Origin: Acidovorax sp. SCN 68-22
GTDB lineage: Bacteria; Pseudomonadota; Gammaproteobacteria; Burkholderiales; Burkholderiaceae_C
Length of the DNA stretch: 38,938 nt
NCBI GenBank assembly: GCA_001724785.1
Contig: MEDL01000005.1
Span: forward strand, 1 to 38,938
Reading direction: 5' to 3'
Below, in pieces: positions 10,293 to 18,459 of this stretch (positions are counted from its first letter, which is position 1; every line of letters begins with the position of its first letter). A program made the position numbers and the translations under genes. The notes beneath the pieces were generated by a model. It worked only from the letters and a program-made list of their open reading frames with translations, was not told where the DNA came from and did not search any database.

Positions 10293-11090
10293 ATGTGGCT
10301 GAGCCAACCCATCCATACCCTTCCCGAGCGCCTGGCGCAGCTCGTCTGGGGTTGGGCGCTGGCCTGGTGGCGCATCGTCTATCTGGGCGCCGTGGTGCTG
10401 GTCCTGGCGCTTTCGCCCTCCAGCTACGGCCGGGCGGGCCGCGGCCTGCTGGCGCGGCGCATGTACCTGGAAACCACGCCCATCCTCCTGGGATTCACCG
10501 CGCTGGCGGCGCTGCTGAGCCTGGTCGTCACGCGCATCGTCGTCGTCACGGCCCTGAGCTACGGGCTGTCGCGCTACGCCCTGGAAATGGTCATCCGCGT
10601 GCTGGTGCTGGAACTCATCCCCCTCACGGCCGCGATGTTCGTCGCCATGCGCTGCGCCATCCCGAGCGGCGCGCAGCTTGCCGAACTGCGCCACAGCGGG
10701 CGGCTGGCAGCGCTCGAGCGTGCCGGGGCCGACCCGGTGCGCATGGAGCTGCTGCCGCGCGTGGCCGCCGCCGGCTTCGCCAGCATCACCCTGGCGGCGC
10801 TCTCCTGCGTGGTCGCGCTGGTCATGGCCTACCTCAGCGTGTACGGCGTGAACACGGCCGGCGTGGCGGCGTTCACGCGCATGTTCGGCCACGTGTTCAC
10901 GCCCGAAGTGACGCTGGTGTTTGGCCTCAAGACGGTGTTCTTCAGCCTGGCCATCGCCGTGATCCCCATGACGGCCGGCATGTACGACCTGGGCGGCACC
11001 GAGCGGCGCTCCGAACTGGGCGGCCTGGCGCGCATGTTCGCCGTGCTGCTGCTGATCGAAATCGCCTCGCTGCTGGGCAATTACTACTAG
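10293..11090 (+). CDS. MlaE-family ABC transporter permease
   Basis: A 265-residue integral membrane protein with five to six hydrophobic segments. The central part, LELIPLTAAMFVAMRCAIPSG followed by RMELLPRVAAAGFASITL and the late AVIPMTAGMYDLGGT, matches the MlaE/YrbE permease family. That family pairs with an MCE-domain protein and a cytoplasmic ATPase to move phospholipids or other lipids between the inner and outer membranes. An MlaD-type gene and a lipoprotein follow, but no ATPase gene is present in the gap or elsewhere in the window. The start ATG at 10293 gives MWLSQPIHTLPERLAQ, a sensible amphipathic N-terminus. Whether it belongs to the main Mla pathway or a paralogous lipid system cannot be decided here. 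Confidence 0.85.
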   Translation: MWLSQPIHTLPERLAQLVWGWALAWWRIVYLGAVVLVLALSPSSYGRAGRGLLARRMYLETTPILLGFTALAALLSLVVTRIVVVTALSYGLSRYALEMVIRVLVLELIPLTAAMFVAMRCAIPSGAQLAELRHSGRLAALERAGADPVRMELLPRVAAAGFASITLAALSCVVALVMAYLSVYGVNTAGVAAFTRMFGHVFTPEVTLVFGLKTVFFSLAIAVIPMTAGMYDLGGTERRSELGGLARMFAVLLLIEIASLLGNYY

Positions 11091-11237
11091 GGCCGGTTCC
11101 CACTATTCTTGCCAGATGCATTGCGATCATCCACAAGGGCCAGGCGCAGGGCGCCAAACGAAGCTGGGTTGCGTCCGGGGCGGGGCTTGGCAGCGCCGCG
11201 GGTGGTCCTTGTTGATCGCAACCCGAAGGGAACGGGG

Positions 11238-12233
11238 ATGACCTCGGAACGCGACACCCCGCCAGCACGCCAGGCGCTCATGCCCGAGGAGGCGCTGCTG
11301 CGCCCGGTGGCCCACCTGCGCCTCAAGGCCTTTGCCCTGCTGGTCCTGACCCTGCTGCTGGTGGTGGGGTCGGCCGTGTACCTGCTCTATGCACGCGGCG
11401 CCTTCGAGCCGACCCAGCGCCTGGTGCTCAAGGCCGACGATTCCGAAGGCGTGGTCGTGGGCATGGACATGACCTTTTCCGGTTTCCCCATCGGCCGCGT
11501 GCGGCGCATCGAGCTGGCCGAGGACGGCACCGCGCGCATCCTCATCGACGTGCCGCGCAAGGACGCGCATTGGCTGCGCGAATCGAGCGTATTCACCCTG
11601 GTGCGCGGCGTCGTCGGCGGCACGGGCATCCGCGCCTACACCGGCATCATGAGCGACCCGCCGCTCCAGGAAGGGGCCGAGCGCCCGGTGCTGCGCGGCG
11701 ACGCGACAGCGGAAATCCCCCAGTTGATGGCCTCGGCGCGCGAATTGCTGGGCAACCTCACGGCCCTCACGGGCGCCGATTCGGCCCTCGGCGCGAGCCT
11801 GGGCAACGTGCGCACCCTGACCGAGCGCCTGCAAGGCCCCGGCGGTGCGCTCGGCGTGCTGATGGGCGGCCAGGAAGACGCGCAGAAGATCGTGCAGACG
11901 CTCGACCGCACCAACGCCTTGCTGGCCCGCATCGACCGGATGGCCGCGCGCGCCGACGAGCAGGTGTTCGGCGCGGACGGCGTGGTGCACGAGACGCGCG
12001 CCACCGTCGTCGAACTCCGCCGGCTGCTTGCCGATGCCCGCGCCAGCCTCACCAAGGTGGACGCCGTGCTGGCCGAGGCCCAGGCCGTGGGCGCCAACGT
12101 GCGCGAGGGCACCGCCGACCTGGGCGCCCTGCGCGCCGACGTCGAGGCCAGCTTGCGCAAGGTGGACAGCCTGGTGGACGACATCAACCGCCGCTGGCCC
12201 TTCGCGCGTGAGAAGGAGATCGTCCTGCCATGA
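11238..12233 (+). CDS. MlaD-type MCE-domain protein
   Basis: A 331-residue protein anchored by one N-terminal membrane segment (about residues 29-51), followed by an MCE domain (RLVLKADDSEGVVVGMDMTFSGFPIGRVRRIEL) and a long helical C-terminal part with repeated Ala/Leu heptads (about 150-320). This is the architecture of MlaD-like proteins that form periplasmic lipid-carrying rings. The ATG at 11238 has a purine-rich stretch just upstream; the frame is open further up but shows nothing conserved. It lies 147 bases after the permease and overlaps the next gene's start by four bases (ATGA). Confidence 0.88.
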   Translation: MTSERDTPPARQALMPEEALLRPVAHLRLKAFALLVLTLLLVVGSAVYLLYARGAFEPTQRLVLKADDSEGVVVGMDMTFSGFPIGRVRRIELAEDGTARILIDVPRKDAHWLRESSVFTLVRGVVGGTGIRAYTGIMSDPPLQEGAERPVLRGDATAEIPQLMASARELLGNLTALTGADSALGASLGNVRTLTERLQGPGGALGVLMGGQEDAQKIVQTLDRTNALLARIDRMAARADEQVFGADGVVHETRATVVELRRLLADARASLTKVDAVLAEAQAVGANVREGTADLGALRADVEASLRKVDSLVDDINRRWPFAREKEIVLP

Positions 12234-12913
12234 AGCCCGCCGTGCCACCGCACCGCATGCGTGCCCGGGCGCTGGCCGGGTCGGCCCTGCTGGTGCTTGC
12301 CGGCTGTGGCTCCCAGCCGCCAGCGCCGCAGTGGCAACGCGAGGCCCATGGCGCGGCCGAGCGCGCCGTGCAGGCCTATTTCGAAGGGCGCGAACGCGTC
12401 GAGCAGGCCGAATTCGACCGCGCTCGCGCCGCGCTTTCCCGTACCGGAGACCCCGCCCAACTCGCGCGCCTGGAACTGCTGCGCTGCGCGGCGCAGATCG
12501 CCAGCCTGGATACCGCTCCCTGCGAGCGCTTTGCCGCCCTGGCCGCCGACGCCAATCCGGCCGAACAGGCCTACGCGCGCTACCTGGAAGGGCGCGCCAG
12601 CGCGGCCGATGTGGCTTTGTTGCCGCAGGCGCAGCGCGCGGCGGCCACCGCCTCGGGGGCGCCGCTGGCGGCGGCCGTCGCCGCACAGCCCGATCCCCTG
12701 GCGCGGCTGGTCGCCGCCGGGGCAGGGCTGGTGCGCGGCGAAGCCTCGCCCCAGCTCGTGCAACTGGCCGTGGACACCGCCTCACAGCAAGGGTGGCGGC
12801 GCCCCCTGCTGGCGTGGCTGGGCGTGCAGATCGGGCTGGCGGAGCGCGCCGGGCAGGAACAGGAAGCGCAGCGGCTGCGCCGCCGGGCCGCCATTGCGCG
12901 GCAGGAGCCCTGA
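12230..12913 (+). CDS. Predicted lipoprotein downstream of MCE gene
   Basis: A 227-residue protein with a clear lipoprotein signal: basic N-terminus, hydrophobic ALAGSALLVLAGC, and Cys at residue 26. The mature part is Ala-rich and helical with repeating hydrophobic spacing (AERAVQAYFEGRERVEQAEFDRARAAL), somewhat TPR-like, with Cys residues near 85 and 99. It does not show the PqiC/auxiliary-lipoprotein pattern I would expect beside an MCE gene. The ATGA overlap with the MCE gene argues that it works in the same envelope process. Function unknown. Confidence 0.75.
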   Translation: MKPAVPPHRMRARALAGSALLVLAGCGSQPPAPQWQREAHGAAERAVQAYFEGRERVEQAEFDRARAALSRTGDPAQLARLELLRCAAQIASLDTAPCERFAALAADANPAEQAYARYLEGRASAADVALLPQAQRAAATASGAPLAAAVAAQPDPLARLVAAGAGLVRGEASPQLVQLAVDTASQQGWRRPLLAWLGVQIGLAERAGQEQEAQRLRRRAAIARQEP

Positions 12914-12929
12914 CGTGGGCCGGCGGGTC

Positions 12930-13118
12930 TTACTGGATGCCGAAGTCGAGCATCACCAGGTCCAGGCCGTCGTGCAGGGCGGACAGGGCGTCGGCCGACT
13001 GGGCGGTGATGTCGGGCAGCAACTGCGCCGCCGAGGCAATGAATGCCAGCGCCACCGTCAAGGCGAAAGCGGCCAACGAATGCTTGGGGGCGTGGCGCGA
13101 AGGGCGGCGGCATTTCAT
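12930..13118 (-). CDS. Small exported hypothetical protein (62 aa)
   Basis: The ORF reads MKCRRPSRHAPKHSLAAFAL and continues with a hydrophobic helix (ALTVALAFIASAAQ), then a short acidic tail rich in Asp, Ser and Leu ending LDLVMLDFGIQ. The basic start followed by one hydrophobic stretch suggests either a cleaved signal peptide or a small membrane protein. The ATG has a GGAG about seven bases upstream. The gene lies opposite in direction to its neighbours and just past the lipoprotein stop. I do not recognise a family; it could still be chance in GC-rich DNA, though the ribosome site and orderly composition favour a real gene. Confidence 0.5.
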   Translation of the reverse strand: MKCRRPSRHAPKHSLAAFALTVALAFIASAAQLLPDITAQSADALSALHDGLDLVMLDFGIQ

Positions 13119-13264
13119 GGCGGGACTCCGGGGCGGTGGGGGCGAGGGGTCGGACGCCCTCTGTACTGGATTGCACCGCAAGCGCGCCCGGCCGTCTGTC
13201 AGACGAAGGCGCGACCCGGGGGCGTTTTGGTGCGGTCCGTCACGCCGAGCGCCGGATTCCCGGT

Positions 13265-14692
13265 ATGACGCCCGGGCATTCCGCCCTGGCCACGGCCTGG
13301 CTGGCCGAGGCGCTTGAGCGCATCGAGGAGACCGGCGCGCTCGACGACACGCAGGAACTGGCGCGTGCCCAGCGTGCCCACACCGACCCCGCCCAGCAGC
13401 TGGCGGCGCGCACCTGGCTGCTGGCCGAGCGGCTCGGGCTGGTCACACAGCTCGCACGTTGGCGCGAAGCCGCCTGGCTGCTCCTGGTGCTGGGGGCGGC
13501 GGCCGTGCTGGCGCTGGCCAACGGCCTGGTGTTCGCTGTCCTGGCGGAGGGGCGCACCATCAATGCCGCCGGCGCCCTGGTCTCCGCCCTGGGGCTGCAC
13601 CTGCTGACGCTGCTGCTCTGGCTGGCCAGCCTGGTGCGCAGCGGCGGGGCTTCGGGGGCCGTGCTGTCGCTCGGGCGCGTGCTCGCGGCCATCGCGCTGC
13701 GGCTCGCGCCCGGGCGCGGCCCGCACGCCGATGCGTTGGCGCAAGGGGGCTTGCGCCTCCTGGCGCGCGAGCGCCTGGCCGTTTGGGCCTTCGGCGGGGT
13801 GGGCCACGTGGTCTGGACGCTCGGCTTCGTCTTTCTGCTCGGCGGCCTGTTGTGGGCCTTTGCCTTTCGTGCCTATGCGCTCACCTGGGAAACCACCATC
13901 CTCGGTCCGGAATGGTTTTCCGCCCTGGCCCGGGCGACGGGCGCGCTGCCTGCCTGGCTGGGCGCCCCCGTGCCGGTACCTGCAGAAGGCGCAACAGCGG
14001 GCGTCTGGCCGGCGCGGCAGGCAGCCTGGTGGCTGCTGTCCTGCGTGGCGCTCTATGGCTTGCTGCCGCGCGCCCTCTGCGCCTTGTGGTGCTGGCTGGT
14101 GCTGCGGCGCGCGGCGCGGCGTGTCGCCTTGCCGCTGGGCGAGCCTTACTACCAGCGGCTGCTGGCCCGCCTGCGGGCGCTGGAACCCGCCGAAGTGACC
14201 GACCCCGAGCGGCCGCATGCCGCGCCGTCCTTGGCACGCGGGCAGCATCCGGGCGCGCCGGGCGTGCCCACTGCCGTCGTTGGTTTCGAACTCCCGGCCG
14301 GTGCCGAGTGGCCGCCGCAGCCGCTGGCCGACGGCGCGGCGTGGCTGGTACGCATTGCCGGCAGCATGGACGAGCAGGCGCAGGTTCAGGCCGAGCTCGC
14401 ACGCCTGCAGCCCCGGAGCCTCGTGGTGGTGTGCGATGCGCAGGCGTCGCACGACCGCGGAACAGCGCGCTTTCTGCGCGAAGCGGCCGGGTCCGCCGGG
14501 CGTTCGGCCCTGCTGTTGAGCGCACCCGCCTCTGAAGGGGCGCAGGCAGCGGAGCAGGGCGTGCAGCGCTGGCGGGCCTGGGTGCTGGCCAGCCGGCTCG
14601 ATGGCTGGCGCGTGTTCGACCACCCGGCCGCCGCCGCGCAGTGGGCGGCGGGTAGCGACCCGGGCACCGCGCCCCAGGAGGGTTCACCATGA
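13265..14692 (+). CDS. DUF2868 multi-pass membrane protein
   Basis: A 475-residue membrane protein. After a soluble helical head (residues 1-70, with ARAQRAHTDPAQQLAARTWLLAERLGL) come hydrophobic segments around 75-100, 105-125, 185-210 and 260-285, and a soluble C-terminal part whose segment SLVVVCDAQASHDRGTARFLREAA resembles a small alpha/beta fold. This matches DUF2868, known to sit directly before DUF3482 GTPase genes. The stop overlaps the next start by four bases (ATGA), so the two proteins are probably made in equal amounts and act together. The ATG at 13265 begins MTPGHSALATAWL; the frame is open upstream without conserved sequence. Biochemical role unknown. Confidence 0.82.
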   Translation: MTPGHSALATAWLAEALERIEETGALDDTQELARAQRAHTDPAQQLAARTWLLAERLGLVTQLARWREAAWLLLVLGAAAVLALANGLVFAVLAEGRTINAAGALVSALGLHLLTLLLWLASLVRSGGASGAVLSLGRVLAAIALRLAPGRGPHADALAQGGLRLLARERLAVWAFGGVGHVVWTLGFVFLLGGLLWAFAFRAYALTWETTILGPEWFSALARATGALPAWLGAPVPVPAEGATAGVWPARQAAWWLLSCVALYGLLPRALCALWCWLVLRRAARRVALPLGEPYYQRLLARLRALEPAEVTDPERPHAAPSLARGQHPGAPGVPTAVVGFELPAGAEWPPQPLADGAAWLVRIAGSMDEQAQVQAELARLQPRSLVVVCDAQASHDRGTARFLREAAGSAGRSALLLSAPASEGAQAAEQGVQRWRAWVLASRLDGWRVFDHPAAAAQWAAGSDPGTAPQEGSP

Positions 14693-16086
14693 GCGAAGGC
14701 GTGCAGATTGCCGTCGTCGGGCACACCAACGCCGGAAAAACCTCGCTGCTGCGCACCTTGACGCGCCAGAGCGGGTTCGGCGAGGTGTCCGACCGCCCCG
14801 GCACCACGCGGCATGTCGAAGGGATTGATCTGCGCATTGCCGGGCGCGCTGCGCTGCGCTTCTTCGACACGCCGGGGCTCGAAGACGCCGTCGCGCTGCA
14901 GCATTTCATCGCCCGGCTCCCCGGGGCGTATGCCAACCCGGTCGACCGGGTGCGCGCCTTCCTGGCCGGCCCGGAGGCCCATGCCGCCTACGAGCAGGAA
15001 GCCAAGGTGCTGCGCAAGGTGCTGGAGGCGGACGCCGCGATCTACGTCATCGATTGCCGCCAGGACGTGCTGCCCAAATACCGCAGCGAGCTGGAGCTGC
15101 TCTGCGCCTGTGCCCGCCCGGTGATGCCGGTGCTCAATTTCATCGCCGGCGCCCCCGAGCGGGCCGCCGCCTGGCGCGACGTGCTGACCGGCTTCAACCT
15201 GCACATATGGATGCAGTTCGACGCCGTGGCGCCTTTCGCCGGTGCCGAGCGGCAGCTGTTCCAGGATCTGTCCGTGCTGCTGCGCGCACGCAGCAGCGAA
15301 TTGCAGGCCGTGGTGGCCGAACTTGATCGGCAAGCCCAGGCGCGGCGCACGGCCGCCGCCACGCTGGTGGCGCGCCTGCTGGTGCATGCGGCGGGCTTGC
15401 GCCAGCCGGTGGCCCGCGCGGTGCTGCAGACGCCCGCCGGACGCGAGCAGGCGGTGGCGCGGATGCGCGCCGCGCTGGCCGAACGCACGCACGAGGCCGT
15501 CCAGGCCATCCTCGGGGTCTACGGCTTTCGGCCCGACGAGGCCGACCTGGCGCTGGAGCCGTGGACCAGCGGGCGCTGGCAGGACGACCTGTTCCACCCC
15601 GAGACCCTGCAGGACGCCGGGCGCAAGCTGGGCACCGGCGCGGCGGTGGGGGCCGCCGTGGGATTCGCCGCCGACCTGGCCCTGGCCGGCATGTCGCTGG
15701 GCGCGGCCACGGCGCTGGGCGCCGCTGTGGGCGGGGTCGCCAGCCAGGGCTGGAGCCAGCTGCCGCGCAAGCTCCGGCACAAGCTGCAGGGCGTTGAGGA
15801 GCTCACGCTGGAAGACGCCGTGCTGCTTGGCCTGGCGGGCAGCCTGATGCGCCTGGTGGGCGCGCTGGAGCAGCGCGGGCACGCCGCCACGAAGCGGCTG
15901 GCGATCGGGGCGCAGGACGAAGGCGATGCGGCCTTGCGGCCGGTGGTGCAGGCGCTCGCGCCGGCCCGGGGATTTGCGCCGGATGTCGGCGGCCCCGTGT
16001 TGGCGGCCAGCCTGGATGCGCGGCGCGAAGCGCTCAGCGAGCGCATCGCCGGCATGCTGCTGCGCGCGCCCGTCGCCGCCGCCTGA
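14689..16086 (+). CDS. DUF3482-type GTPase
   Basis: A 465-residue TRAFAC-class GTPase. The P-loop GHTNAGKTS is at residues 11-19, with the G2/G3 pair DRPGTTRHVEGID and FFDTPGLED. The usual NKxD motif is not evident; the equivalent place reads PVMPVLNFIAGAP. The C-terminal half (about 200-460) is the DUF3482 region, with a Gly/Ala-rich hydrophobic stretch (GAAVGAAVGFAADLALAGMSLGAATALGAAVGG) that may insert into or touch the membrane. It is coupled to the DUF2868 membrane protein by start-stop overlap, which suggests a GTP-driven membrane process of unknown kind. Confidence 0.85.
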   Translation: MSEGVQIAVVGHTNAGKTSLLRTLTRQSGFGEVSDRPGTTRHVEGIDLRIAGRAALRFFDTPGLEDAVALQHFIARLPGAYANPVDRVRAFLAGPEAHAAYEQEAKVLRKVLEADAAIYVIDCRQDVLPKYRSELELLCACARPVMPVLNFIAGAPERAAAWRDVLTGFNLHIWMQFDAVAPFAGAERQLFQDLSVLLRARSSELQAVVAELDRQAQARRTAAATLVARLLVHAAGLRQPVARAVLQTPAGREQAVARMRAALAERTHEAVQAILGVYGFRPDEADLALEPWTSGRWQDDLFHPETLQDAGRKLGTGAAVGAAVGFAADLALAGMSLGAATALGAAVGGVASQGWSQLPRKLRHKLQGVEELTLEDAVLLGLAGSLMRLVGALEQRGHAATKRLAIGAQDEGDAALRPVVQALAPARGFAPDVGGPVLAASLDARREALSERIAGMLLRAPVAAA

Positions 16087-16114
16087 ACCGGCCGCGCCCG
16101 CCCAGGCGGTGCTG

Positions 16115-17206
16115 TCAGTCCTTCGCGCCGCTGGCCAAGGCGCGTTCGCGCGATGCCGCGCGCAGCGCGGGGTTGACCGGCTGCACCGGCCAGCCCGCCA
16201 GGTGCTGCTGGGCCAGGTCCGACAGCGCGCCGATCCATGCCGGGCTGTCGTTCAGGCAGGCGATGTAGTGGAATTGCTCGCCGCCGGCGTGCAGGAAGGC
16301 TTCGCGCCCTTCCTGGTTGATTTCTTCCAGGGTTTCCAGGCAGTCGCTCGCAAAGCCGGGGCACAGCACGTCGATGCGGCGCACGCCGCTCTTGGCCAGG
16401 CCGATGAGCGTGGGCAGGGTGTACGGCTGCAGCCATTGGGCCTTGCCGAAGCGCGACTGGAAGGTCAGGCGCATCTGCGCCTCGGTCAGGCCCAGGCGTT
16501 CGCCCAGCAGGCGCCCGGTCTTGCGTGCCTCGCAGTGGTAGGGGTCGCCCAGGTGCAGGGTGCGCTCGGGCACGCCGTGAAAGCTCATCACCAGCATCTC
16601 GCCCCGGCCGTGCGCGCGCCAGTGGGCTTCGACGCTCTTGGCCAGGGCATCGATGTAGCCGGGGTGGTCGTGGTAGCGGTTGACGAAGCGCAGCTCCGGC
16701 ACGTGGCGCGTGCGCCCGGCCCAGGCGTAGACGGCATCGAACACGCTCGCGGTGGTCGTCGCCGAATACTGCGGATACAGCGGCAGCACCAGAATGCGCG
16801 TGGCCCCTTCGGCCTTGAGCGCATCGAGCTGGCTGGCGATGGAGGGCTGGCCGTAGCGCATGGCGTGGCGCACCAGGACCGGAAAGCCCGCTTCGCCCAG
16901 CCAGCCGCGCAGCAGCTTGGACTGTTTTTCGGTCCAGACGGCCAGGGGCGATCCGGCGTCGGTCCAGATGCTTTGGTATTTGGCGGCCGATTTCGCTGGC
17001 CGGGTACGCAGGATGACGCCGTGCAGCAGGGGCCACCACAGCGCGCGCGGAATCTCCACCACGCGCCGGTCGGACAGGAATTCACCGAGGTAGCGCCGCA
17101 CGGCGGCGGGCGTGGGGGCGTCGGGGGTTCCCAGGTTGCACAGCAGCACGGCGGTGCGTGCCGGCGTGCCATGGGGCAGGGGGGGTTCGGCGGCAAAAAA
17201 AGGCAT
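16115..17206 (-). CDS. hemH: HemH, ferrochelatase
   Basis: Ferrochelatase inserts Fe2+ into protoporphyrin IX, the last step to protohaem, at the inner face of the cytoplasmic membrane. The 363-residue protein has the family start [12 protein letters not shown], the motif [14 protein letters not shown], the catalytic His in SFHGVP (H210) and the conserved Glu in [14 protein letters not shown] (E291). The start ATG at 17204-17206 is the only good in-frame choice before the conserved region. It lies inside the 3' arm of a terminator-like hairpin, directly before the T tract, so hemH may be attenuated or its start masked. It may supply haem to the cbb3 oxidase encoded nearby. Confidence 0.95.
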   Translation of the reverse strand: MPFFAAEPPLPHGTPARTAVLLCNLGTPDAPTPAAVRRYLGEFLSDRRVVEIPRALWWPLLHGVILRTRPAKSAAKYQSIWTDAGSPLAVWTEKQSKLLRGWLGEAGFPVLVRHAMRYGQPSIASQLDALKAEGATRILVLPLYPQYSATTTASVFDAVYAWAGRTRHVPELRFVNRYHDHPGYIDALAKSVEAHWRAHGRGEMLVMSFHGVPERTLHLGDPYHCEARKTGRLLGERLGLTEAQMRLTFQSRFGKAQWLQPYTLPTLIGLAKSGVRRIDVLCPGFASDCLETLEEINQEGREAFLHAGGEQFHYIACLNDSPAWIGALSDLAQQHLAGWPVQPVNPALRAASRERALASGAKD

Positions 17207-17225
17207 GCCCGATTGTCGGGCATGC
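17195..17225 (-). terminator. Intrinsic terminator hairpin overlapping the hemH start
   Basis: On the minus strand a perfect 10-base inverted repeat (GCATGCCCGA, loop CAA, TCGGGCATGC; bases 17225-17203) is followed by C and seven T residues (17201-17195). This is the form of a Rho-independent terminator. It comes about 20 bases after the stop of the DUF1566 gene, so it would end that transcript. The hemH start codon is within its 3' arm and the T tract encodes Phe codons 3-4. Confidence 0.75.
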
Positions 17226-17245
17226 GTGCGTTGTGCCTGGCGGCC

Positions 17246-17872
17246 CTAATCAGCGCCGCGCACCAGGCGCACGGGTAGCCTGCTGCTGCGCGCCACGTCG
17301 CCGATGGCTTCGCCCGTGTCCATGTCCACGGCCCAGCCTTCCAGGGCGGCCAGGCGGTTGCCCTCTTTGCGGCCGCTGGCGACGTTGTCGTAGTTGTACG
17401 GGTTGGCCGAGAGCCGGCGCACCGAGGCGCTGCCCGACCAGTGCAGGCCACCCGGCGCGGCCGGGAAAAGGCGGCGGTCCAGCCCGGGCGGTGTGGCCTG
17501 CCTGTCCACCAGGCGGCGCAATTCCAGGGTGCGCGGCAGGCGCCAGGCCCGGCCGTCGGCCGCGCTGCGCGCCTTGGCGCGGGCGGTGGCTTCGGCGCGC
17601 GTGAGCAGCAGCGCCTGGCCGGTGCAGGTGCTGCCGTTCCAGCGCATGCCCTCGACGCAACGTGCCCAGACGGTGCGGGCGCGGGGATCGAGTACCCCGC
17701 TGCCGTCGGCCGTGGGGCTGGGCGCCGTGGGGGCGGGTGCGGCTTGGGTGGTCACAGGCGGGGCCGGCAACGGCGGGGGCGCCGGCGCGTTGGCTGCGGG
17801 GCCGGCGGCCGGTGCGGCGGTGCAGGCGGCCCAGCCGAGCAGCAGGGCGGCAAGGGGCTGGAGGCCTTTCAT
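17246..17872 (-). CDS. DUF1566 (Lcl C-terminal-like) exported protein
   Basis: A 208-residue protein that starts with a signal peptide (LQPLAALLLGWAACTAAPAAG), then a long Pro/Ala linker (about 25-60), and a C-terminal DUF1566-type domain. The domain's marks are VWARCVEGMRWNGSTCTGQALLLTRAEA with two Cys that could pair, AWRLPRTLELRRLVDR, FPAAPGGLHWSGSAS and the ending LPVRLVRG. The signal could also be read as a lipoprotein-like one (Cys at residue 16), but the box GWAAC is only a moderate match. Domains of this type occur in secreted or surface proteins; the ligand is unknown. It follows the DksA-like gene by 38 bases and may be co-transcribed with it. Confidence 0.78.
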   Translation of the reverse strand: MKGLQPLAALLLGWAACTAAPAAGPAANAPAPPPLPAPPVTTQAAPAPTAPSPTADGSGVLDPRARTVWARCVEGMRWNGSTCTGQALLLTRAEATARAKARSAADGRAWRLPRTLELRRLVDRQATPPGLDRRLFPAAPGGLHWSGSASVRRLSANPYNYDNVASGRKEGNRLAALEGWAVDMDTGEAIGDVARSSRLPVRLVRGAD

Positions 17873-17910
17873 GGCGGCGTGCCTTGGCGCTTGTGTGCGC
17901 GGTGCTGGGC

Positions 17911-18270
17911 TCAGCGGGCGGCTTGGCGGCTTTCCCAGCGCGACTTGCAGTCCACGCAATGCTGCGTCTGCGGCTCGATACGCAGGCGTTCGAAAGGAAT
18001 GGCGCAGCCGCATTCGCCGCATTCGCCATAGCCGCCCTCGTCCATGCGGGCCAGGGCGTGGTCGATGCGCACCAGGTCGGCGGCGTCGATGTCGCTCAGC
18101 GTCTGATCCACCTCGCGCGCCACGTTGCGCTGCAGGACGGCGCCCTCGTCCTCGGACGGCGGCGCCAGGTTCTCGCGGTTTTGCTGCATCTGCGCCATCA
18201 GCTCGGCGCGGCGCGCCAGCAGCAGTTCGCGCAGTTCGTTCAGTTGGGCGGTCGTCAGTGTCGGTTCCAT
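17911..18270 (-). CDS. DksA/TraR-family zinc-finger regulator (short form)
   Basis: A 119-residue protein with a helical N-terminal hairpin (LTTAQLNELRELLLARRAELMAQMQQNRENL, then REVDQTLSDIDAADLVRIDHAL) and a C4 zinc finger (C84, C87, C105, C108; YGECGECG...HCVDC). Proteins of this family enter the secondary channel of RNA polymerase and tune initiation, often with ppGpp. It is shorter than E. coli DksA (151 residues). The DxxDxA tip motif of DksA is not clearly kept; the turn has SEDEGA instead, so it may be a paralogue rather than the main DksA. I chose the inner ATG at 18270, which has AGGAG just upstream. Confidence 0.85.
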   Translation of the reverse strand: MEPTLTTAQLNELRELLLARRAELMAQMQQNRENLAPPSEDEGAVLQRNVAREVDQTLSDIDAADLVRIDHALARMDEGGYGECGECGCAIPFERLRIEPQTQHCVDCKSRWESRQAAR

Positions 18271-18459
18271 GGGTTCTCCTGGGTGCGTGGGCGCCGGGTG
18301 GCGCAACAGGGTCAGGATAGCCCGTCCGCGGGCGGTGCGGCAGCGAAGGCGTCAAGCTTTGCTGCCGGCACCACGGCGAATTTATGGTGAAATTTGCCGT
18401 TTCCGCAATGCAGGTAATGGTATATAGCTATGATTTATATAGCTTCCCGTTGTGCTGCA

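Noticed and set aside
18415-18450. AT-rich TATATAGCT direct repeat as another copy of the comamonad-type repeat
   Set aside because: Only the ATAGCT part matches; the AAGCGCTAG core is absent, so it is listed here rather than as a repeat.
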